57,402 nucleotides of DNA from Clostridia bacterium (lineage in GTDB: Bacteria > Bacillota > Clostridia > Oscillospirales > CAG-272): NCBI GenBank assembly GCA_017410065.1, contig JAFQRL010000025.1:82793-140194 (forward strand), read 5' to 3'. Positions 26,801 through 35,076 of the stretch are shown here, piece by piece; within the stretch, counting starts at the first letter, position 1, and each line of letters starts with the position of its first letter. Under the pieces are notes generated by a model. It did not search any database. It saw only the letters and a list, made by a program, of their open reading frames with translations, and was not told the origin of the DNA. A program made the translations under genes and the position numbers.

Positions 26801-27379
26801 GATAGAGCCATCCATATACTCGTTGCCTGCAAGCTCATCCATATGTACGGAAAGTGCGAAGTAGTGCATATCGCCCGACTTCATAGGAACTGCGCCGTTT
26901 GAAACGATCTGCTCGCCTGCAACTACGCCGAGAGCATTCGTGCCGTCCCAAGAGGTAACGTCGCCTGCCTTTGCATCGGGAGTTATCTTATAAGAAAGAG
27001 CGAGGTTGATGTCCTTCTCGATATCGGTTACGTTAAGAGCAACCTTATACTGGAGAGAAAGAGAGCCTGCGTTCTCGATCGCAAGATAAACTACCTGTGT
27101 TTTTCCGGGCTCCCAAAGTGTGGCGCCTGTGTCTGCCGAAGCAAGAGCGCCATCGCCGAAGATGGGCTTATCGGAATTTGAAATGTCAACGTACTTATCC
27201 TGAGTCGCATCATACATATGAAGCTTAACGTCAAGATTACCCGCGACGATCTTGTTACCTGCCGAGGTAACAGAATCGGTGAACCACGCGAAGGTCGTTC
27301 CAACCAGCATTGATACTGTCATTACCAATGCGAGGATAGCGGAAAGCAACGCGCGCTTCGTACTGTGTGTCTTTTTCAT
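23852..27379 (-). CDS. Large secreted protein with SipW-class signal peptide and parallel-beta repeats
   Basis: The 1175-residue protein starts with KRALLSAILALVMTVSMLVG-TTFAWFTDSVTSAG, the signal sequence class cut by SipW-type signal peptidases and shared with TasA/CalY. The first ~220 residues resemble the TasA beta-sandwich. A Pro/Glu linker (near 365-395) leads to about 750 residues of Gly/Asn/Val-rich repeats such as GVVAGTPYTTKYTNITVKG and GGVIGFMGEG, resembling GLUG-type repeats and right-handed beta-helices. It should be exported and may form or join surface fibres or adhesins. No LPXTG anchor or sipW gene is visible nearby. GGAGG precedes ATG, and a consensus promoter lies 58 bases upstream. 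The long antisense frame is a shadow. Confidence 0.85.
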   Translation of the reverse strand: MKKTHSTKRALLSAILALVMTVSMLVGTTFAWFTDSVTSAGNKIVAGNLDVKLHMYDATQDKYVDISNSDKPIFGDGALASADTGATLWEPGKTQVVYLAIENAGSLSLQYKVALNVTDIEKDINLALSYKITPDAKAGDVTSWDGTNALGVVAGEQIVSNGAVPMKSGDMHYFALSVHMDELAGNEYMDGSITFDLAVLASQLGNNDFAEDDSFGDDYDAGALFPGYSEVSPLGNEDITLTTEGDDTATVTLPAELVSNLAGDGVTEVYLKTIGIETELDANGDAKVTIKSLEIYDQDQDVIELEGNTAVIPVKLYVGTEFAGKYAVVAHDGANVATTVVDAEGYVSYNTTHFCEVTIDLTADEPEIPGMGSVTAPDVEEGQPEPEFDPYELVSVVVGNNFYTVSNGMSKSWKTMANAEQISADIYLPEDLIAYSMMHKNGDLTMDSGVHSYLTLKADLDFKNYSWAPIGRFYTEIDGNDKKISNLNDSFFGCVYDVRMKNVTIENVNAKGSASGVLAKELAGDVFFENVTVAGDNFVTYVKDNATNWPEGGVGVGAICGVSLIGCSSAASVNVKVTGTIEVNYNGAFFTNYTNLENLSASKEFGLNVYKANAGASVTLDGGAITTNGTYYIFDAADLEDDFALDIASGKYYVLSAKGLAAFADAVNGGTSFSRKTVALFRDVDLQNIEWTPIGNSTNSFQGIFDGQNYTVSNLNVAMAGRSNAGLFGMTTNGEVKNLTVENAKVVGRLNVGVVAGTPYTTKYTNITVKGHVEVDGMAYVGGVGGKNAYANWDNVTVDVDSASYVKADSVENGVAYRTYVGGVIGFMGEGTHTVSNVISNIDVYGSTCDVGGIVGIAHYGNNFKNITCYGDVSVFNAADASDAEELGGIAGVWMNSGHNVSFDNCNFLGKLSANIEGVDLSDNIITGKGYYETTSNKLLINGKAFEYIVVEVEHPQNELLDLKEYLDSSEADYYITLQEDFSGSSGSGGYNAAGIKISGDTLDGNGNALTVTDANSTWDCAIYHTGGTVKNLTIGGGFRGIFTAGCSSDIIIDNCVIDNVCYTISSDGSNPNYSIIVTNTTLNGWTSFTGGYKSVSFTNCNFGQGTGGYKYAYCRPYSDTTFTGCVFEEGYGFDSTRAVNTFVDCYVGDTLITADNVVELLGSGAANIRFANTK

Positions 27380-27436
27380 TGTTGTCCTCCAAAAGTTATT
27401 TCATACGCTGTCAGAAAAATATTCGCGTACATAATA

Positions 27437-27465
27437 ATTATACTAAATTAGCTAACAGTTGTCAA
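27437..27465 (-). promoter_or_regulatory. Promoter of the SipW-class protein gene
   Basis: Minus strand TTGACA (27460-27465), 17 bases, TATAAT (27437-27442): full consensus, set in an A+T-rich region. A strong promoter fits an abundant structural surface protein. Confidence 0.88.
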
Positions 27466-27586
27466 TAGTATTCGTACTAAATTAATATTAAATTAATATT
27501 TACAATTTATTTTTGTTAATGTTGGCAAAAAGAAAGCACCCTCACTCGGCGGCTTTTGTGAAGTATTCGGGCGATTTTCGGGGCGA

Positions 27587-28174
27587 CTACCCCTTCTTGC
27601 CCGAGGCGAAGGCATCTGCCTCGCGGGGCTTGTCGCTGACGTCGCAGAATTCCACGTCCTCAATATCCTGTGCTCCGCGCTTTTTCTGCGAGCTTGCGCC
27701 GCGCCTTTCGGCAAAATCGCTTTTGATGCTGTCCGCAAGCCGTTCTGCTTTGCCGATAAGAAAGCTGTATATAAGCTCAACTATCACCAGAAATACCCAG
27801 AAGCTTAAGGAGGCGGATATGAAGATAAAGGCGAGGGGCGAGGATGCTCCTCTCGAAATAAAGATACCGTATACGGTGGTGAGCAGGGTTGCCGCCTTAA
27901 CAGCCAGCCTCAAGCGGCGGCGCGTTCTTTTCTGATGGCGGCGTTCTCTGCCCGTGCGCTTATTGAGCGTTATCGCATAGTAAATGTAAAAGCCGAAGTA
28001 CGCTGCGTAAGCTATGCACAGAATAATATTGACCGCAAGATATCCCATATCCGCGCAGGAGGCGTAGATAAGATATGCAACGATGGTCAGCTGAGAGATG
28101 AGTGAAAGAAATCCGAGAAATATTTTGACACTACGGACGATACCCGATATAAAAGAGCCTGTGTGCTTCAGCAT
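27587..28174 (-). CDS. Polytopic membrane protein of unknown function
   Basis: The start is ATG 28174, behind AAAGGAGAGG; the frame extends further upstream but without a ribosome site. The 195-residue protein has about four hydrophobic segments (FLGFLSLISQLTIVAYLIYA, LAVNIILCIAYAAYFGFYIYY, LRLAVKAATLLTTVYGIFI, FIFISASLSFWVFLVIVELI), a strongly basic loop (GRERRHQKRTRRRLR) and a charged C-terminal tail. The positive-inside pattern places the basic loop and the tail in the cytoplasm. I do not recognise the family. It is monocistronic and divergent from rsmF. Confidence 0.75.
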   Translation of the reverse strand: MLKHTGSFISGIVRSVKIFLGFLSLISQLTIVAYLIYASCADMGYLAVNIILCIAYAAYFGFYIYYAITLNKRTGRERRHQKRTRRRLRLAVKAATLLTTVYGIFISRGASSPLAFIFISASLSFWVFLVIVELIYSFLIGKAERLADSIKSDFAERRGASSQKKRGAQDIEDVEFCDVSDKPREADAFASGKKG

Positions 28175-28202
28175 TGCCCTCTCCTTTCCTTTATGCGAGG
28201 CT

Positions 28203-28231
28203 ATTATATAACAAAATGAAAGATTTGTCAA
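28203..28231 (-). promoter_or_regulatory. Promoter of the polytopic membrane protein gene
   Basis: Minus strand TTGACA (28226-28231), 17 bases, TATAAT (28203-28208), 28 bases before the start codon: full consensus. Confidence 0.85.
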
Positions 28232-28251
28232 GGCTCGGTGCTCTTTCAGCC

Positions 28252-28280
28252 TTGACAAGCCCGAAAAAATAATGTATACT
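28252..28280 (+). promoter_or_regulatory. rsmF promoter
   Basis: TTGACA (28252-28257), 17 bases, TATACT (28275-28280), about 80 bases before ATG. It lies 20 bases from the divergent promoter, so the two may share supercoiling or regulators. Confidence 0.82.
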
Positions 28281-28360
28281 ATAATGCGGCAAACAGGAGG
28301 GACACTCAGCGGTGGCGTTTACCTGCCGCGAAGCACCCCGATAAAAGGAAGGAGAGAGCT

Positions 28361-29734
28361 ATGCTGCCCGAGGGCTTTATTCAAAGAATGAAAAAACTGC
28401 TTGGCGAGGATTTTGCGGCTTTTGACGCGGCACTCTCCGAGCCCGCCGTCCGCGGCGTGAGAGTTAACAAAAGGAAGATATCTGGGGAGAAATTCAAGGA
28501 GCTTTTTCCCTATGAGCTTGTGGAGCTATCCTATATTGATTCGGGCTTTATTCCCGAAATACAGGAGGGGCTTGGGCTTCTGCCCGAGCATCACGCGGGC
28601 GCGTTTTATTCCCAGGACCCCGGGGCGATGTCTGCCGTTTGCGCACTCGACTTAAAGCGTGGAGACCGCGTGCTCGACGCTTGCTCTGCCCCAGGTGGCA
28701 AGGCATCACAGGCGGCTGATCTTATAGGCGAGGAGGGCTTTCTTCTTGCAAACGAATACGTGCCGAAAAGGGCAAAGATAATAGTTGGAAATTTTGAGCG
28801 GCTTGGAATTAAAAACGCCATCGTAACCTCGCTGGACACAAAGGAGCTTTCCCGAATGTTTGAAGGGTGGTTTGATGCGGTGATCTGCGACGCCCCCTGC
28901 TCGGGCGAGGGTATGTTCCGCAAAAGCGACGAGGCAATAGCCGATTGGAGCGAGGAAAACGTCCGTATGTGCGCCGAGAGGCAGCTTGAAATACTCTCAA
29001 ACCTTGCGGGAGTAGTTCGCGAGGGCGGTCAGCTTCTCTATTCCACCTGCACCTATTCGGTTGAGGAAAACGAGGGCGTTGTTGAAAAATTCCTTGAGAG
29101 TCACCCCGATTTTTATATATCCAAGGTGCCCGACTCTCTCCTTGCGGTGACGGCAAGCGGTATTCTCCCAAGCGAGAATTCGCCAAAGGAGCTTGCACTC
29201 ACAAGAAGGTTTTATCCTCACCTGTCTTCCGGCGAGGGACAATTCATCGCTCTCTTGAAAAGGCGCGAAAATATAGGAATTTCGCCAACTATACTTTACA
29301 AAGACAGCGCAAAACTCCCAAGCAAGCAGGAGCTTGCGATTATAGAAGGCTTCCTTTCGGGCGTGTTTAATAAGCGACCCGAGGGCAGGATAATCAAATG
29401 CGGCGAGGGCTTTGCATTGGTGACTCACGGAGTCCCCCTCCCCGAAAGAAGCGTTTTTATGTCGGGGGTGATGCTCGGCGAGATAAGAGGCAAAAACTTC
29501 TTCCCTCACCATCAGCTTTTCTCGACATTCGGCAAGGAAATGAAGCAAAGATGCGATCTTTCCCGCGAGGATCCAAGAGTGAAAAAATATCTTCTCGGCG
29601 AGGAGATATCGGCAGAGGGTGCCGAGGTTAGCGGCTATCTTGCGGTCTGCCTTGAGGGCGTTCCTATGGGCGGCGGCAAGGCTTCGGGCGGCGTTATCAA
29701 AAATCATTATCCCAAGGGCTTAAGAAATAAATAA
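28361..29734 (+). CDS. rsmF: rRNA cytosine-C5 methyltransferase, RsmF/NOL1-NOP2-Sun family
   Basis: The 457-residue protein has SAM motif I VLDACSAPGGKA (105-115), the catalytic pair of cysteines in DAPCSGEG (C180) and STCTYS (C230), and a C-terminal PUA-like RNA-binding part (about 310-457, GEIRGKNFFPHH). It methylates cytosine C5 in rRNA using SAM. The length and the GSGMFRK-like GEGMFRK motif fit the RsmF group of Firmicutes. The exact target base cannot be read from sequence. AAGGAGAG precedes ATG. Confidence 0.93.
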   Translation: MLPEGFIQRMKKLLGEDFAAFDAALSEPAVRGVRVNKRKISGEKFKELFPYELVELSYIDSGFIPEIQEGLGLLPEHHAGAFYSQDPGAMSAVCALDLKRGDRVLDACSAPGGKASQAADLIGEEGFLLANEYVPKRAKIIVGNFERLGIKNAIVTSLDTKELSRMFEGWFDAVICDAPCSGEGMFRKSDEAIADWSEENVRMCAERQLEILSNLAGVVREGGQLLYSTCTYSVEENEGVVEKFLESHPDFYISKVPDSLLAVTASGILPSENSPKELALTRRFYPHLSSGEGQFIALLKRRENIGISPTILYKDSAKLPSKQELAIIEGFLSGVFNKRPEGRIIKCGEGFALVTHGVPLPERSVFMSGVMLGEIRGKNFFPHHQLFSTFGKEMKQRCDLSREDPRVKKYLLGEEISAEGAEVSGYLAVCLEGVPMGGGKASGGVIKNHYPKGLRNK

Positions 29735-29804
29735 GCTCTTTCCCATTTTGGGATATTCATCACAAAATAAAAAAACATTTTCATATAAAAAAGGAGAAAA
29801 CAAA

Positions 29805-30551
29805 ATGAGCAAGACACTTGCATTGGTTGGCGGTATGCCGATCACGGAGGACGAGGTAAACGAATTTCTTGTGAACCTCGGTCAGAGAGGACAGATGTAT
29901 AATAATCCCGAGGGAAGAAAGGAAATTCTCAAGCAGCTTGTGGCAAACAAGCTTATGCTCCTTGATGCAAAGAGAAATCTTTTCGAGGCAGAGGCGGAGT
30001 TCAAGGCGCAAATGGCGCGCGTTAAGGACGAGCTTCTTGCAAGCTATGCGGCAAACAAGGTGCTTCGCACAGTCAACGTTACCGAAAAGGATGCGAGAGA
30101 CTACTACGAAGCAAACAAGGATAAGTTTATGGCAGAGGAGAGCGTTAACGCAAGCCACATTCTCGTGGATAGCGAGGAGCTGGCTCTTGAGATCCTTGGC
30201 AAGATAAACGCGGGCGAGATCAGCTTTGAGGATGCGGCTATGGAGCACTCCTCCTGCCCCTCCAAGGCACAGGGCGGCAATCTCGGCGACTTCGGCAGAG
30301 GTCAGATGGTTCCCGAGTTTGACACGGCTGTTTTTGAGATGGTGGTCGGCACTGTAAGTGCGGCTCCCGTTAAGACACAGTTTGGCTATCATCTCATCAA
30401 GCTCAACTCCAAGAAGGAGGCTTCCGTGATGGCTTATTCGGATATCGCGGAGGACATCAAGCGCGCCCTCACCGCCGAGAAGCAGAGAGCCGCTTTTGAT
30501 AGCAAGGTAAATCAGCTTAAGATCCTCTATCCCGTGAATATGATGATATGA
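29805..30551 (+). CDS. Parvulin-type peptidyl-prolyl cis-trans isomerase, cytoplasmic
   Basis: I start at ATG 29805 behind AAGGAGA; a longer frame from 29748 lacks a ribosome site. The 248-residue protein has a SurA/PrsA-like helical N-terminal part (VNEFLVNLGQRGQMYNNPEG) and a parvulin domain at about 113-205 (ASHILVDSEE, GGNLGDFGRGQMVPEF, FGYHLIKL). It lacks the lipoprotein signal of PrsA, so it is a cytoplasmic foldase or chaperone. It follows rsmF by 70 bases and overlaps ylmH by four bases (ATGA), so it is translated with ylmH. Confidence 0.92.
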   Translation: MSKTLALVGGMPITEDEVNEFLVNLGQRGQMYNNPEGRKEILKQLVANKLMLLDAKRNLFEAEAEFKAQMARVKDELLASYAANKVLRTVNVTEKDARDYYEANKDKFMAEESVNASHILVDSEELALEILGKINAGEISFEDAAMEHSSCPSKAQGGNLGDFGRGQMVPEFDTAVFEMVVGTVSAAPVKTQFGYHLIKLNSKKEASVMAYSDIAEDIKRALTAEKQRAAFDSKVNQLKILYPVNMMI

Positions 30552-31306
30552 GTGACGAGGCTGAAATACTCAAAAAAAGATTCGTTGAGCTGGCAAAAAA
30601 GTCGCACGGGTCGGGCATTTTCCTCTTTTCGGACTTTCTCGGCCTTGCGGAGCAGGCTCTTTTCGATAGCATAAAGCGAGAGATCGTCGGAATAAAATAC
30701 GACATCTTCGGAGGTGCCGAGGGAGCCGAGCGGGTTATGGTGCGCTTTGGCGATAAGGAGGAGCTTTTCTACGAGCTCCCCTTCCCCATCGTCACTCTGC
30801 GGATATCCCCTGTCAGCGAGAAGTTTGCCGAGAAGCTCACTCACAGAGATTATCTCGGAGCAATACTCAATCTCGGGATCGAGAGAAGTGTGGTCGGAGA
30901 TATCGTCGTCCGCGATAGCTCGGCATACGTTTTTGTCCGCGAGGATATTGCGCCCTACATTCAGAGCGAGCTTGTCCGCGTCAGGCACACCGACGTGAGA
31001 GTGAGTGCTTGCGAGAGCCTGCCCGAGGGCGAGCTTTACAGGACCGAGAGCCGTCGGGTGCAGATACAGAGCGAGCGGCTTGATGCGGTGATCGCAAGGG
31101 TCTTTAATCTATCCCGCGAGGATGCGCAGTCGCTCTTTGCGAAAAGGCTTGTTTTTGCCTCGGGCAGAGAGATCGGCTCGGTGTCTTATTCGCCAAAGCT
31201 CGGCGAGGTCGTCAGCGTTCGCGGTCACGGCAGATTTATCTATCGGGGCTTTGAGTCGAACACGCGGCGCGGAAAGCTGAACGTTCTCGTTGATCTTTTC
31301 GTCTGA
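30548..31306 (+). CDS. ylmH: S4-domain RNA-binding protein YlmH
   Basis: The 252-residue protein has YlmH architecture: an alpha/beta N-terminal region (IVTLRISPVSEKFAEKLTHRDYLGAILNLGIER) and a C-terminal S4 RNA-binding domain (about 180-245: QSERLDAVIARVFNLSREDAQSLFAKRLV). YlmH binds ribosomes and has been linked to quality control of stalled 50S subunits and to cell division, where its gene usually sits near divIVA and ylmE-G. Here it instead follows a parvulin gene with an ATGA overlap. A terminator follows. Confidence 0.9.
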   Translation: MSDEAEILKKRFVELAKKSHGSGIFLFSDFLGLAEQALFDSIKREIVGIKYDIFGGAEGAERVMVRFGDKEELFYELPFPIVTLRISPVSEKFAEKLTHRDYLGAILNLGIERSVVGDIVVRDSSAYVFVREDIAPYIQSELVRVRHTDVRVSACESLPEGELYRTESRRVQIQSERLDAVIARVFNLSREDAQSLFAKRLVFASGREIGSVSYSPKLGEVVSVRGHGRFIYRGFESNTRRGKLNVLVDLFV

Positions 31307-31312
31307 AAAAAG

Positions 31313-31376
31313 AAAAAGCATACTCTGCTATACGGCAAGGCAAATTCTGCCCGCCTCCCTTGAGTATGCTTTTTCT
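31313..31376 (+). terminator. Terminator of the rsmF-ppi-ylmH genes
   Basis: AAAAAGCATACTC (31313-31325) pairs with GAGTATGC-TTTTT (31362-31375). Confidence 0.85.
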
Positions 31377-31497
31377 TATTACACCGCAGCCTTGCGGCAT
31401 TTTCTTTTCACGCCGATCCGCGACCAACACCGTAGCCGTGGGGCTTTTTATTCTTTAGAATAAAATCTGCTTGCTTTACCGCAAGCTGGCCTTGAGC

Positions 31498-32475
31498 TTA
31501 CTGCTTTACGGCGGGCTCTCGGGTCTTATAACGCCTCGGACGCCTTCCGCCTGTTTTTTTCTTGAAGGACTCGTGCTTTGCAAGCCCTTCCTTATACGCC
31601 TTGATCTGCCCTTCGTCCGCCATCTTCACAGTGCGCTTTGCGCGCCAGGTGTCGTTGAAATTACGGTGGAGACGGAGGGTGATGAGCATTTCGCCGTCGC
31701 TCTCACAGCCGAAATAGAAGGTGTACCTCTGCCCCTTGGAATGGAGAGGCTTGCCGAGCTCCTTCATTTTTTCTCCGCAGAGAGGACACGCGGGAGACTT
31801 GATGAGCTCCTCGTCCAGCAGCTCCTCTATTGTGACGTATCCGTCCTCGCCCGCATCCGCATCTCCGAGAACAGACTCCTCAAGATTATCTCCTCCCGCC
31901 GAAACGTAGCTCTTGACCGCATCGGGAACGTCCAGCCTTTGAGCCACAAGGGCTGTGAAATACGCATCGTTGAGCGCATCGTGAGCGGGAAGATTTTGGG
32001 GGATCTCAAAATAATCCATTGCGTATTCAAGCGAGCGCTGCTTTGAAAGACCGTCCGTTCTTGTGTTGAAGATCTTTTGCAGATCGTACACCGCGCCGAC
32101 CCAATCGCCCGGGATGCCGTTTGCATTAAGATTTTCCTTCAGCATCGGGATATCGTCGGGTCCCCAGGTGAGGAAGGCGTAGTCACTGCCGCACCAATTT
32201 TTGAAGCGGACAGCCGCTTCGTCGAGGGGGGTGCCCTGATCCATCTGCTCCTGGCTGATGCCTGTCAGCTCGGAGACGTGACGGTGAAGCTTCTTGAAAT
32301 ATTTTGGCTTTACGATGATCTGATAGGAACCGCATATATTCATATTCTCGTCCATCTTCACGGCGCCGATCTGTATGACCTCGCCGCGCAAACGGCAGGA
32401 GAGCTGCCGCTGGACCGCAAGCGCCTTCTGCGCATACGCCTGGTTCCACTCAAGATCGAGTGTTATATAATACAT
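31498..32475 (-). CDS. DEDDh 3'-5' exonuclease with C-terminal zinc-ribbon-like region
   Basis: The 325-residue protein has an RNase T/DNA polymerase III epsilon-type exonuclease domain: D7-L-E9 (TLDLEWN), D108 (WGPDD), and AHDALND with H165 and D170, the DEDDh set that binds two metals. The region after 225 has CPLCGEKMKELG and FGCESDG, possible zinc ligands, and ends in a basic tail (KKKTGGRRPRRYKTR) suited to nucleic acid. It could trim RNA or single-stranded DNA. It is monocistronic with its own consensus promoter. Confidence 0.88.
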   Translation of the reverse strand: MYYITLDLEWNQAYAQKALAVQRQLSCRLRGEVIQIGAVKMDENMNICGSYQIIVKPKYFKKLHRHVSELTGISQEQMDQGTPLDEAAVRFKNWCGSDYAFLTWGPDDIPMLKENLNANGIPGDWVGAVYDLQKIFNTRTDGLSKQRSLEYAMDYFEIPQNLPAHDALNDAYFTALVAQRLDVPDAVKSYVSAGGDNLEESVLGDADAGEDGYVTIEELLDEELIKSPACPLCGEKMKELGKPLHSKGQRYTFYFGCESDGEMLITLRLHRNFNDTWRAKRTVKMADEGQIKAYKEGLAKHESFKKKTGGRRPRRYKTREPAVKQ

Positions 32476-32519
32476 CTTTTATCCTTCATTTTGCCAATTT
32501 GGCATATTCATACCATACA

Positions 32520-32548
32520 ATTATATCACCAAGTAATATAAATGTCAA
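32520..32548 (-). promoter_or_regulatory. Promoter of the exonuclease gene
   Basis: Minus strand TTGACA (32543-32548), 17 bases, TATAAT (32520-32525), full consensus, 45 bases before the start. Confidence 0.87.
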
Positions 32549-32671
32549 GGGCGGCAGGGCTTTTCGGGAAGATTTTAAGGATATTTAGTAATTTTTGTTT
32601 TAGGACGTACGAATTACCGTCCCACAGCGGATAAAGCTCCCACGGTGCAAATAAAGTTCTTGCGGTGACTA

Positions 32672-32700
32672 TTGACTTTTTATTTTTCTTCGTGTATAAT
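32672..32700 (+). promoter_or_regulatory. glnN promoter
   Basis: TTGACT (32672-32677), 17 bases, TATAAT (32695-32700), 53 bases before ATG 32754. Confidence 0.85.
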
Positions 32701-32753
32701 TATGATGTATATTTATTTAATTTTTGCTTTATTTTAGACAAAGGATCGAAAGT

Positions 32754-34853
32754 ATGGAAAAGATCGAGAGTATTCCCGAGATATTCGCCTCGCTTGTTTT
32801 CAACGAGGACGTTATGCGGGAGCGTCTTCCAAAGGACGTTTACAAATCACTTCTGAATACCATTGCCAACGGCAAGGAGATAGATGCGGGCATCGCAGAC
32901 GTTGTTGCGGGTGCGATGAAGGACTGGGCTATCGAGCACGGCGCGACCCACTTCACCCATTGGTTCCAGCCTCTCACAGGCGTTACCGCCGAGAAGCACG
33001 ACGCCTTTCTTTCGCCTGTTGGCGGCGGCAAGGTAATAATGGAGTTTTCGGGCAAGGAGCTTATTCGAGGCGAGCCCGATGCATCCTCCTTCCCATCGGG
33101 CGGTCTCAGAGCTACCTTCGAGGCAAGGGGCTACACCGCTTGGGACCCCGCCTCCTACGCCTTCATCAAGGACGGCTCGCTTTACATACCCACAGCCTTC
33201 TGCTCCTACGGCGGCGAGGCACTTGACACAAAAACTCCCCTCCTCCGCTCTATGGATGCAATATCCGCGGCAGGACTTCGTATAGTTCGTCTTTTCGGTG
33301 ACGAGACCACACAGAGAGTGCTTTCCACCGTCGGCGCGGAGCAGGAATACTTCCTTATCGAAGAGGAAGATTATAAGGCAAGGCGCGATCTTTTCTACTG
33401 CGGAAGGACACTCTTCGGAGCACCTCCCGTGAAGGGTCAGGAGCTTGAGGACCACTATTTCGGCGCACTTCCCACAAGAGTATCCGCCTTTATGAAGGAG
33501 CTTGACAACGAGCTCTGGAGGCTCGGCATCTCCGCAAAGACCAAGCACAACGAGGCGGCTCCCTCTCAGCACGAGCTTGCTCCCATATTCTGCACCACGA
33601 ATATTGCCGTGGATCAGAACCTTCTTATGATGGAATGTATGAGAAAGCTTGCTCCCAAGTACGGTATGGCTTGCCTGCTTGCGGAAAAGCCCTTTGAGGG
33701 AATAAACGGCTCGGGCAAGCATAATAACTGGTCGCTTTCCACAGACGGCGGCAAAAACCTTTTCAAGCCTGGCAAGAACCCTGCTGAAAACAAGCAGTTC
33801 CTTCTCTTCCTTGCGGCGGTGATCCGCGCGGTGGACGAATATCAGGATCTTCTCAGAATTTCCGCGGCAACGGCAGGAAACGATTGCCGTCTCGGCGGTC
33901 ACGAGGCACCTCCCGCAATAATCTCCGTATTCCTCGGCGAGGAGCTTGAGGCTCTCGTTAATTCCATCGTTGAGGGCTCCAGCTATTCAAGGAGAGACAC
34001 GAAGTATATGTCCCTCGGCGTGCCCTCTGTGCCCACCATAAGGAAGGATAACACGGATAGAAACCGCACCTCTCCCTTCGCCTTCACAGGCAATAAGTTC
34101 GAATTCAGAATGGTTGGCTCGTCGCAGAACGTGGCACTTGCAAATATCGTTCTTAACACGGCTGTGGCGGAGTCGCTTTCCATCTTCGCAGATGCTCTTG
34201 AGGAGACGGTGGATTTCGACAGAACCCTTGATAAGCTCATTGCAGACACCTTCAAGAAGCATTCAAGAATACTCTTCTCGGGCAACTCCTATTCTGCCGA
34301 ATGGGAGGCAGAGGCGGCAGAGCGCGGACTTTCCAATTTCAAAACCGCTCCCGAGGCATACGCTCATTTCACAGACGATAAGAACATTGCCCTCTTTGGC
34401 AAGTTCGGCGTTATGAGCGAGGCGGAGATGCGCTCGCGCAGAGAGATCTTCTTTGAGAGCTATCGCAAGATCAAGAATATCGAAGCGAGAGTTATGCTGG
34501 AGATGACCGTGAGAGATATTATCCCCGCCGTCTCCTCCTATATCGGAGAGCTTTCCGCCTCCGTAAATGCGACACGTCTTGCCTCCAAGACCGCCTACGT
34601 TGGCTGCGAGGAGGATATTATCGTTAAACTCTCCGAGCTTCTCGGCAAGACCTACGATGCCTATGCCGCGCTGGCGAGAGTTGAAAAGACAGCTATTTCC
34701 AAGAGCTCCGCAGAGGACGCGGCGTTCTACTATAAATCCACGGTCGTTCAGAAGATGGACGCGCTCCGTCGCGCGGTGGACGAGATGGAAATGCTCACGG
34801 CGAGGGATCGCTGGCCGATGCCCACCTACGGAGACATCATCTTCAAGATCTAA
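32754..34853 (+). CDS. glnN: Glutamine synthetase type III
   Basis: I start at ATG 32754, behind AAAGGA; a longer frame from 32724 runs through that site. The 699-residue length fits GSIII (about 700-730), much longer than GSI. Signatures seen: THFTHWFQPLTG and EKHDAF in the N-terminal GSIII part, FPSGGLRATFEARGYTAWD, GAEQEYFLIEEEDY, NGSGKHNNWS, NDCRLGGHEAPPAI and NRTSPFAFTGNKFEFR around the active site. It joins ammonia to glutamate with ATP in the cytoplasm and is the main nitrogen-assimilating enzyme of many gut anaerobes. It is monocistronic, with its own promoter and terminator. No nitrogen riboswitch is seen in the 53-base leader. Confidence 0.97.
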   Translation: MEKIESIPEIFASLVFNEDVMRERLPKDVYKSLLNTIANGKEIDAGIADVVAGAMKDWAIEHGATHFTHWFQPLTGVTAEKHDAFLSPVGGGKVIMEFSGKELIRGEPDASSFPSGGLRATFEARGYTAWDPASYAFIKDGSLYIPTAFCSYGGEALDTKTPLLRSMDAISAAGLRIVRLFGDETTQRVLSTVGAEQEYFLIEEEDYKARRDLFYCGRTLFGAPPVKGQELEDHYFGALPTRVSAFMKELDNELWRLGISAKTKHNEAAPSQHELAPIFCTTNIAVDQNLLMMECMRKLAPKYGMACLLAEKPFEGINGSGKHNNWSLSTDGGKNLFKPGKNPAENKQFLLFLAAVIRAVDEYQDLLRISAATAGNDCRLGGHEAPPAIISVFLGEELEALVNSIVEGSSYSRRDTKYMSLGVPSVPTIRKDNTDRNRTSPFAFTGNKFEFRMVGSSQNVALANIVLNTAVAESLSIFADALEETVDFDRTLDKLIADTFKKHSRILFSGNSYSAEWEAEAAERGLSNFKTAPEAYAHFTDDKNIALFGKFGVMSEAEMRSRREIFFESYRKIKNIEARVMLEMTVRDIIPAVSSYIGELSASVNATRLASKTAYVGCEEDIIVKLSELLGKTYDAYAALARVEKTAISKSSAEDAAFYYKSTVVQKMDALRRAVDEMEMLTARDRWPMPTYGDIIFKI

Positions 34854-34888
34854 AATTTACCAAGGCAGGTCAGACGGCTTGCCGAGCG

Positions 34889-34929
34889 CAGAGCAAGTCA
34901 AGGCTTATTCCCGATCTGCTCTGTTTTTT
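34889..34929 (+). terminator. glnN terminator
   Basis: CAGAGCA (34889-34895) pairs with TGCTCTG (34917-34923), followed by six T. Confidence 0.8.
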
Positions 34930-34982
34930 AAAAATAAATATTTACGTTTTTATACCGAAAATTTACGATTTTATAAATACAA

Positions 34983-35009
34983 ACCTTCGCGCAAGGTGTA
35001 AAATATAAT
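34983..35009 (+). promoter_or_regulatory. Putative promoter/operator of the 921-residue hydrolase gene
   Basis: A TATAAT box (35004-35009) lies 68 bases before the start without a good -35. The palindrome ACCTT-CGCGC-AAGGT (34983-34997) sits where the spacer would be, suggesting control by a regulator. Confidence 0.5.
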
Positions 35010-35076
35010 CATAGTAGCCGTCATCCGCAGAACGTATATCGGATGCGAGATCGGCTTTTTCAGAAAGGATTATGCT

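Noticed and set aside
24515..26902. A 795-codon plus-strand open frame antisense to the SipW-class protein gene
   Set aside because: Its composition (very rich in Cys, Val, Asn and Ala) is the mirror of the repetitive beta-rich protein on the other strand, and it has no ribosome site. It is a shadow of codon bias.
32847..33902. A 351-codon minus-strand frame antisense to glnN
   Set aside because: glnN is a certain gene with promoter and terminator; the antisense frame has no start signals.
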